From the NCBI GenBank assembly GCA_034769895.1, contig JAWRYS010001442.1, forward strand, positions 124,001-188,000: a DNA stretch of 64,000 bases. Direction: 5' to 3'. The notes under the pieces were generated by a model. That model was not told the DNA's origin. It saw only the letters and a program-made list of their open reading frames with translations, and ran no database searches. Both the position numbers and the translations under genes were made by a program. Source of the DNA: Magicicada septendecula (lineage: Eukaryota; Arthropoda; Insecta; Hemiptera; Cicadidae). Shown here in pieces: positions 59,060 to 64,000 of this stretch (positions are counted from its first letter, which is position 1; each line of letters opens with the position of its first letter).

Positions 59060-60141
59060 TCTCGGCTTTCGTTGACGGGCAATCCGGTGAAATGAGTCGG
59101 TCTGTTTCTTATCGCTTCCATCTCCTCTCGGCTTTGTCGCACCTGACCGGTGATATTGGCCATGGTCTCTTGTATATCATTACACCGTTCTGTAACTTGG
59201 TTGCGTACTTTTCCGAATTCTTCTTGATTTTCCTTCCTCCGTTCTTCTACCTTCCTACGACTATGTTCTTCAATATTTGTGAACTTGATGTTCACCACTT
59301 CTTTAAACTCATGCACCTCCTTTTCGGTCTGGTTGCACTTTCCATCAATCTCTCGAATCTGTCGATTGAACATTATATTTTCTTCTTCCATCTTCTTATT
59401 CATCACTTTTTTGTTAACATTGATTTCTTTATTCAGTTCTTCTCGCAACAATTCCATCCTTTCGTCCAGTTTGTCCAAATTCTCTTGATTGACCTCTCTT
59501 AATTCTTCTCTCAAAATTTGATTGTCCTCTCTCAATTCTTCCAACTTCTCCCCCATCTTCTCTTCCAACTTCTTGTTATCTTCTTTCAACTCTTCCTTCA
59601 ATTGTCGGTTGTTCTTCTCTATCTTCTTCCTGGTTTCATCGATTTTCTGATTGGTGTTCTCAATTTTATTAATCAATTCTTCTTTAGTTAACTTGAATTC
59701 TTTCTTGAACGCTTGGTTGTCTTCCTTCAATTCTTCTAACTTTTCTCCCATCCTCTCTTCCTTCTTCTTGCTGTTTTCTTCCATCTTCTTCTCCATCTTC
59801 TTGCTGTTTTCTTCCATCTTCTTAATATTTTCTTCCATCCTCTTATTTGTGCTTTCGATTTTATTTTCTAAATCTTCTTTCAGAGACTGGCTATCTTCTT
59901 TCCTTTCCTTATTACTTTCGTCCAGTTTCTTGTCCATTCTTTCCTTCATTTGCATGAACATTTCCATTAATCTGTCCATTTTTGTTTCTTCAGTTGTCTT
60001 GGATTTCTCTACACGTCTTTCCTGGACATTAACCTCCCCTGTGTGTGTGGATATCTCCGGTTGTTCAGTTTGTGTGGACAACACCGGCGGTAATACCTCT
60101 TCCACCTCTACTGGCGTCGCTTCTTTATTGTCCATTTCCAT
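59017..60141 (-). CDS. gag: gag, first part: long coiled coil
   Basis: I start at the ATG at 60141 (MEMDNKEATPVEVEE), 171 bases from the LTR end; the frame is open a little further to a TTG at 60210. An acidic head of about 45 residues is followed by some 260 residues of Glu/Lys-rich heptad-like sequence with recurring KKMEENSKKMEEK and EELKEDNQ blocks, a strong coiled coil with internal repetition. The frame ends at 59017, about 40 bases into the capsid-like frame, because of a base change. The coiled coil probably serves Gag multimerisation. Confidence 0.85.
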   Translation of the reverse strand: MEMDNKEATPVEVEEVLPPVLSTQTEQPEISTHTGEVNVQERRVEKSKTTEETKMDRLMEMFMQMKERMDKKLDESNKERKEDSQSLKEDLENKIESTNKRMEENIKKMEENSKKMEKKMEENSKKKEERMGEKLEELKEDNQAFKKEFKLTKEELINKIENTNQKIDETRKKIEKNNRQLKEELKEDNKKLEEKMGEKLEELREDNQILREELREVNQENLDKLDERMELLREELNKEINVNKKVMNKKMEEENIMFNRQIREIDGKCNQTEKEVHEFKEVVNIKFTNIEEHSRRKVEERRKENQEEFGKVRNQVTERCNDIQETMANITGQVRQSREEMEAIRNRPTHFTGLPVNESREWLNFRQYKRKLYC

Positions 60142-60291
60142 TTTGTAATTCTCTTTCGGCCTCCGCCGCCCGTTTCTTGGAAGTTGCACGTCGTTGCATT
60201 TTCCCTTCAAATTCTCTGGCTTTGTAGCTGTTGCGTAGCTCCAACTAGTGATTGGGCAGATTGTATTGGCCTTCCAATCGCTAATTAAAGC

Positions 60292-60312
60292 TCCTAAAGT
60301 TGTGCGCCAATT
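60292..60312 (-). other. Primer binding site candidate of the LTR element
   Basis: Directly after the 5' LTR end (minus strand ...TTTTATTACA) comes AATTGGCGCACAACTTTAGG. TGGCGCACAAC resembles the opening of tRNA-Lys-type sites (TGGCGCCCAAC), with one difference and no further match. Confidence 0.5.
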
Positions 60313-63300
60313 TGTAATAAAACGAATATATTTATTTAGATTGAGTCTGTGTGTTCTTAATTGGTGTGGCTCTCGACGTCTTACTGGCCTGAAACACTTC
60401 CTTAATTTTTCCCAGCTGGTCGAGTTCCAAATGTAGCAAGATCTGTCGGATAGCGTAATGTTGTTGAAGAAATGTATACCAAAAGCTTCACCAAAAGTTT
60501 CAAAACAAAAATTTTTGTTTTGAAGAAAATTAAAAAAAAATTATGTTTAAAAAAAATATAATTAAAAAAAAAATTCCTTTTTATTAATTAATTAATTATA
60601 ATCAATTAATTAATATAGGGCTGTGAAGTTTTAAAAAGCGTAACACTCTTCTGAAAAATTTTATTAAAGTTCTGGTATTTTTTAAATAAACTACCACCAC
60701 TCATAAGATTGTCTCCAAACCAATCGATACTTGTTTACCTTTTCGTTTTTGTAGGTTATATTCACTTATAGGTGGTAAAGTCCTGGTAGATTGTTAATTA
60801 GAATTATATTAGTTGTAATTAGTAATATTTGTGAATAAAGAACTATTTAGTAGTGAAAAGTATTAGGATTTTATTAGATAATAGCAATATTTACTCTTAT
60901 CGATTATAATATCGACTCTCAGGATATCGAAACATTTACAAAGTATATTACATAAAATTCAAACAGGGTTCTTTAAACAGCCAATTATTATCAAAGTCAG
61001 AGAAATCGGGCCAATATTTAAAAAGTATAACGTTACAACAAGTTAATAATTATTACTAAATACAGACATTGAATAATAAATTTGAAAATAATATAATTGT
61101 TTTCACCAACAGCTGACGTGAGCACGGAAGCATTGAGATTGGCAAAAGCAAATGGCCGCCATCCAGTTGATCAAAATGTCGCTCGATTTTGCTACGTTCC
61201 GAATAATATATTTTCTGTCAGTATTCCTGTTCTGGTGTCTGCAAATCTCTTTTTAAATGTTGTGTAGTGCCTTGTGTAAAGTTTCTGGGTTGTATTTTGT
61301 GTATCCGTGTAATTATAAGTTCAAACACTTTTCCCGATTCCGACACTAATATTGTTATTGTATTATACAGTTTTCTGGTGTTTTGTGGTGTTTTTCGGGG
61401 TAGATATGTATTGTTCAGTGTTATTTAGTCCTTCTTGATTGTTTCTGTCACAATGTGGGTGTTCTAGAAGTATTTTATAAGCCACTCGCGATTTCACAAA
61501 AACGTACTATTCACTCGCTCGACATTACCGTTGTAAGTTAGGTTAGATTCGTCATAAAACGCTTGTCATGTTAACCGTTCAAATACCAATAATCAACTAT
61601 CTTATTTCCTCCAGTTTCGATTGAACTCTTAGCCAATATAATATTATTCTTAACATTGTCCAAATATATTTTCATATCCTGTGCATATATAATAATACAC
61701 TATATGTTTGCCTAAACTTTGGTTGTTTATCAATTTTATTTACTAGATGTTATTTAAATTAATCTTTCAGTTCATTCGGCTTATTTTAAGATTAAATAAT
61801 GCCGTTTTATAGTGTTTTCTGTCCAAAATTAGTAATTTTACTTTCATTTTGTATTCTCTGAAAAGTCAAAACATCATCAAAATTTACTTCCTGTTATTAT
61901 GTAAATTCAGCCATTTTATAAGTTATTTTTAATATTAATAATCTTATATTGTATTAAGAGGTATATATTCCCTTATTTTCTTGTAATTAATTGAATTAGT
62001 TGTATTCTAAAACATTATTCTGGAATATATGACTCCCATGTCCAAATTTCTGAGTTTAGTCATTTTCAGTTTTATTTATAATTCTGAATATAATTTATTA
62101 AAATCTTTCTAAATGGTATGTGCAAATATATGGCTTGATCTCAAGTTTATTTTGTCTAAACCCCTTTTGTTTATTTGCATTTAAATGAGTAATTTCTCTG
62201 TTCTGATGAAGTTTGGTTTTCTGTCTTTGGCCTAGGTTTTTTAACAATTTTTTCTTAAAAAATATTTTACCAACAATATATGATGTGTGATACCCTCTCT
62301 GACTTTTAAATATAGTCTTATAAACTAAACATTTTTCCAAATTACACAATAACAATTAGTATTGGTTACAATACAAATAACAGTTAAACAAATAAAGAAT
62401 ATTTTTTAAATAAATGGTTGTCTTCAACCTTCAGACATTTTACAACAAAATTCTTATTTCTAACATGGAAATATGGTTCACAAAAGGTTTTTTACTAACT
62501 AACATCTTCATTACTTCCCACTATTTACAAGTAGTAATTATTCTTACAGTTCTGATGTTAGTTGTAGCAGACCCAAACAAATGGCCTTATACCTAATACA
62601 TTTTTAAACATCCTTATACTATATTCATAAAAACCTTATATCTATATTCTTGTTGCTAACTATTATTATAAGTAGGATTCTACAGTTTTCATACCGTCTT
62701 TTACACATTGTCTTTGGGGAATTATACCCTGTTATAAATAAATAATTAGTATAAATTGTTCAAATAGTATTATGAAATCTGTTTTTCTTTTTGCATATAA
62801 AACAAAATGTTATTTTAAACAGATTTATGTCTTATAAGTAACATATTCTCACAGTACACATTTCAAGTCATTGAAAGTTGCATATTTCATTGTATTCAAT
62901 GTTTGTGATTGCCAAGAATGAAACACAAGGTTTATTTCCTATAATACGCAAAACTATCACTGGTTCACTTTGCACTTTTATATTATGTTATTGCTAAATG
63001 GTCGTATAGTCTTATTAACATAATAAATTGGTTAGTGTTTTACAATGGAGATTTGTTCGATGGGTACTATATTATTGTTTCATCTTAGTTCACTGTCAAC
63101 TTTTACTTTATACACTTCTCTCTCTTAATTTTATGTACATGTGGTTTTCATTTCGTTATACTTATATTGGTTAATGATTTATTTTGGGGGTATGGGGATT
63201 TGGGTGTCTTTTATAAGAGCATGACATTTTCTTCAGGATGCTGCCTTCTTCTTCTTTCATCAGTCTTCTTTTCTCCTGCCTTCTGGGACTGGTATCTTCT

Positions 63301-64000
63301 CCATCTTCTTCTTGATGCCATCAGGTTTCTTGGGATCTTCTCCATCTTCTTCTTGATTTTAGAAATACACCACCTGTATTGGTTGATCTTGGCTTATTTT
63401 AGGATTTCTATTCTATTTATTCTTCCTCGTTGTGGGTTTGGTCATATTCTGTACTGCTTGGTTATTCACTTTCTTACCTTCCTGGGTTATAACTTGAAAA
63501 CCTTTGGTTATGAGACTGGTTTTGGATGACTCATCACTAGTAACTCATTTTATTTGAAGTTGTTTTTTTTAAATAATAATGATTTCTTTCCACAGTTGCT
63601 ATGAATTAATCTATTTATATTAAACTTAATGCTTTCTTCCAAATTTAAATATTACAACTTTATTATTCTAATGATCAATTTCCATTCTATATTATGCATA
63701 CATCTGTCACATTACAGATTGCTCTCCTCCAGAAGTAATTATTTCAGACATGTTTATGGATGAAATAATTTCTTATGATAATTTCATAATTTCTTATAAT
63801 TCATTTTCTTCTCCATTTTTATATCGACTTTTTTATATTAGAGTTTAATTAATTGTATATATATGGTTATTTGTTTTACTATTGATCCTTTTCGGATAGT
63901 TAGTGTCTTCTGAGATATATTCTTATTGTAATACATTTTCTTTCTTTATAAACTTCGTGTTGCATCCTTGGGATATTAATTCCCTAACATTCCCTATCAC
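60313..64000 (-). repeat. 5' LTR, cut by window end
   Basis: Starts with TGTAATAAAACG and matches 45929-49610 to the last base of the window. Carries the same 85-codon sense frame (62098-62355) and the purine-rich stretch (about 63240-63360). Confidence 0.9.
62098..62355 (-). other. 85-codon sense frame inside LTR
   Basis: The frame is Lys/Gln/Asn-rich and begins at TTG, not ATG. The copy in the 3' LTR (47708-47965) differs at two or three residues and is also open. I do not recognise a family; conservation between LTRs is expected because they are copies of one another. Confidence 0.2.

Larger units (their letters stand above)
45929..64000 (-). mobile_element. Ty3/gypsy LTR retrotransposon with giant LTRs (5' LTR cut by window end)
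   Basis: The LTR end TGTAATAAAACG occurs at 45929 (3' LTR) and 60313 (5' LTR); from there the sequences match over 45929-49610 and 60313-64000. The internal region carries, on the minus strand, gag, protease, RT, RNase H and integrase in Ty3/gypsy order. The 5' LTR runs past the window end, so LTR length is at least 3.69 kb. The base run left of 45929 (ACAAT) would be the candidate target duplication, but its partner lies outside. The element inserted close to a LINE remnant and itself hosts a DNA transposon. Frame breaks in gag and pol suggest this copy is not autonomous. Confidence 0.9.

Noticed and set aside
59041..60148. Ser/Leu/Phe-rich plus-strand frames of up to 165 codons
   Set aside because: Shadows of the Glu/Lys coiled coil of gag on the other strand.

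Overview
The window is eukaryotic nuclear DNA, most likely from an insect: it is strongly AT-rich, holds no recognisable cellular gene, and consists almost entirely of transposable elements of types common in arthropod genomes. Many open frames begin at non-ATG codons and are retroelement fragments, so most gene calls here are transposon parts.

Positions 1-40006 form one long tandem array of a unit of about 3.12-3.13 kb: a partial unit at the left edge, twelve complete units and a truncated thirteenth. On the minus strand each unit reads as a defective, internally deleted Ty3/gypsy (errantivirus-like) element: tRNA-Lys-like primer binding site, leader, N-terminal gag remnant, part of an integrase, a 94-codon frame of unknown nature, a short polypurine tract, then a segment of about 1.4-1.5 kb in the position of an LTR. 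With one LTR-like segment per unit, the array looks like LTR-internal-LTR-internal, as expected from LTR-LTR unequal exchange. Shared variants show a dimeric higher-order pattern of about 6.245 kb in the middle (units 6-7 closely match 8-9) and more diverged units at the right edge (11-13).

Positions 40007-45928 are a graveyard: a badly decayed non-LTR reverse transcriptase (about 40795-41690), a 5'-truncated Penelope-like element with RT motif YVDD and a GIY-YIG endonuclease (42724-43727, one frameshift and one in-frame stop), simple repeats, and a LINE RNase H remnant (about 45470-45870).

From 45929 to the window end lies a large minus-strand Ty3/gypsy LTR element. One LTR starts at 45929 and the other at 60313; they match for at least 3.68 kb and the second runs off the window. 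Gag (coiled coil, capsid-like, Asn/Arg-rich, no visible zinc knuckle), protease, RT, RNase H and integrase lie between. Gag and pol overlap in the -1 frame, with a TTTAAAC slippery heptamer, a 6-nt spacer and a hairpin that contains the gag stop. A few single-base frame breaks suggest this copy is inactive.

Between pol and the matched part of the 3' LTR are a 103-bp minisatellite (about 53690-54540) and a nested 3.1-kb DNA transposon (50527-53635). The transposon has 20-bp terminal inverted repeats, TTAA target duplications and an intact 631-aa transposase of the family usually labelled Mutator-like in insects; the TTAA duplication points to the Kolobok superfamily.
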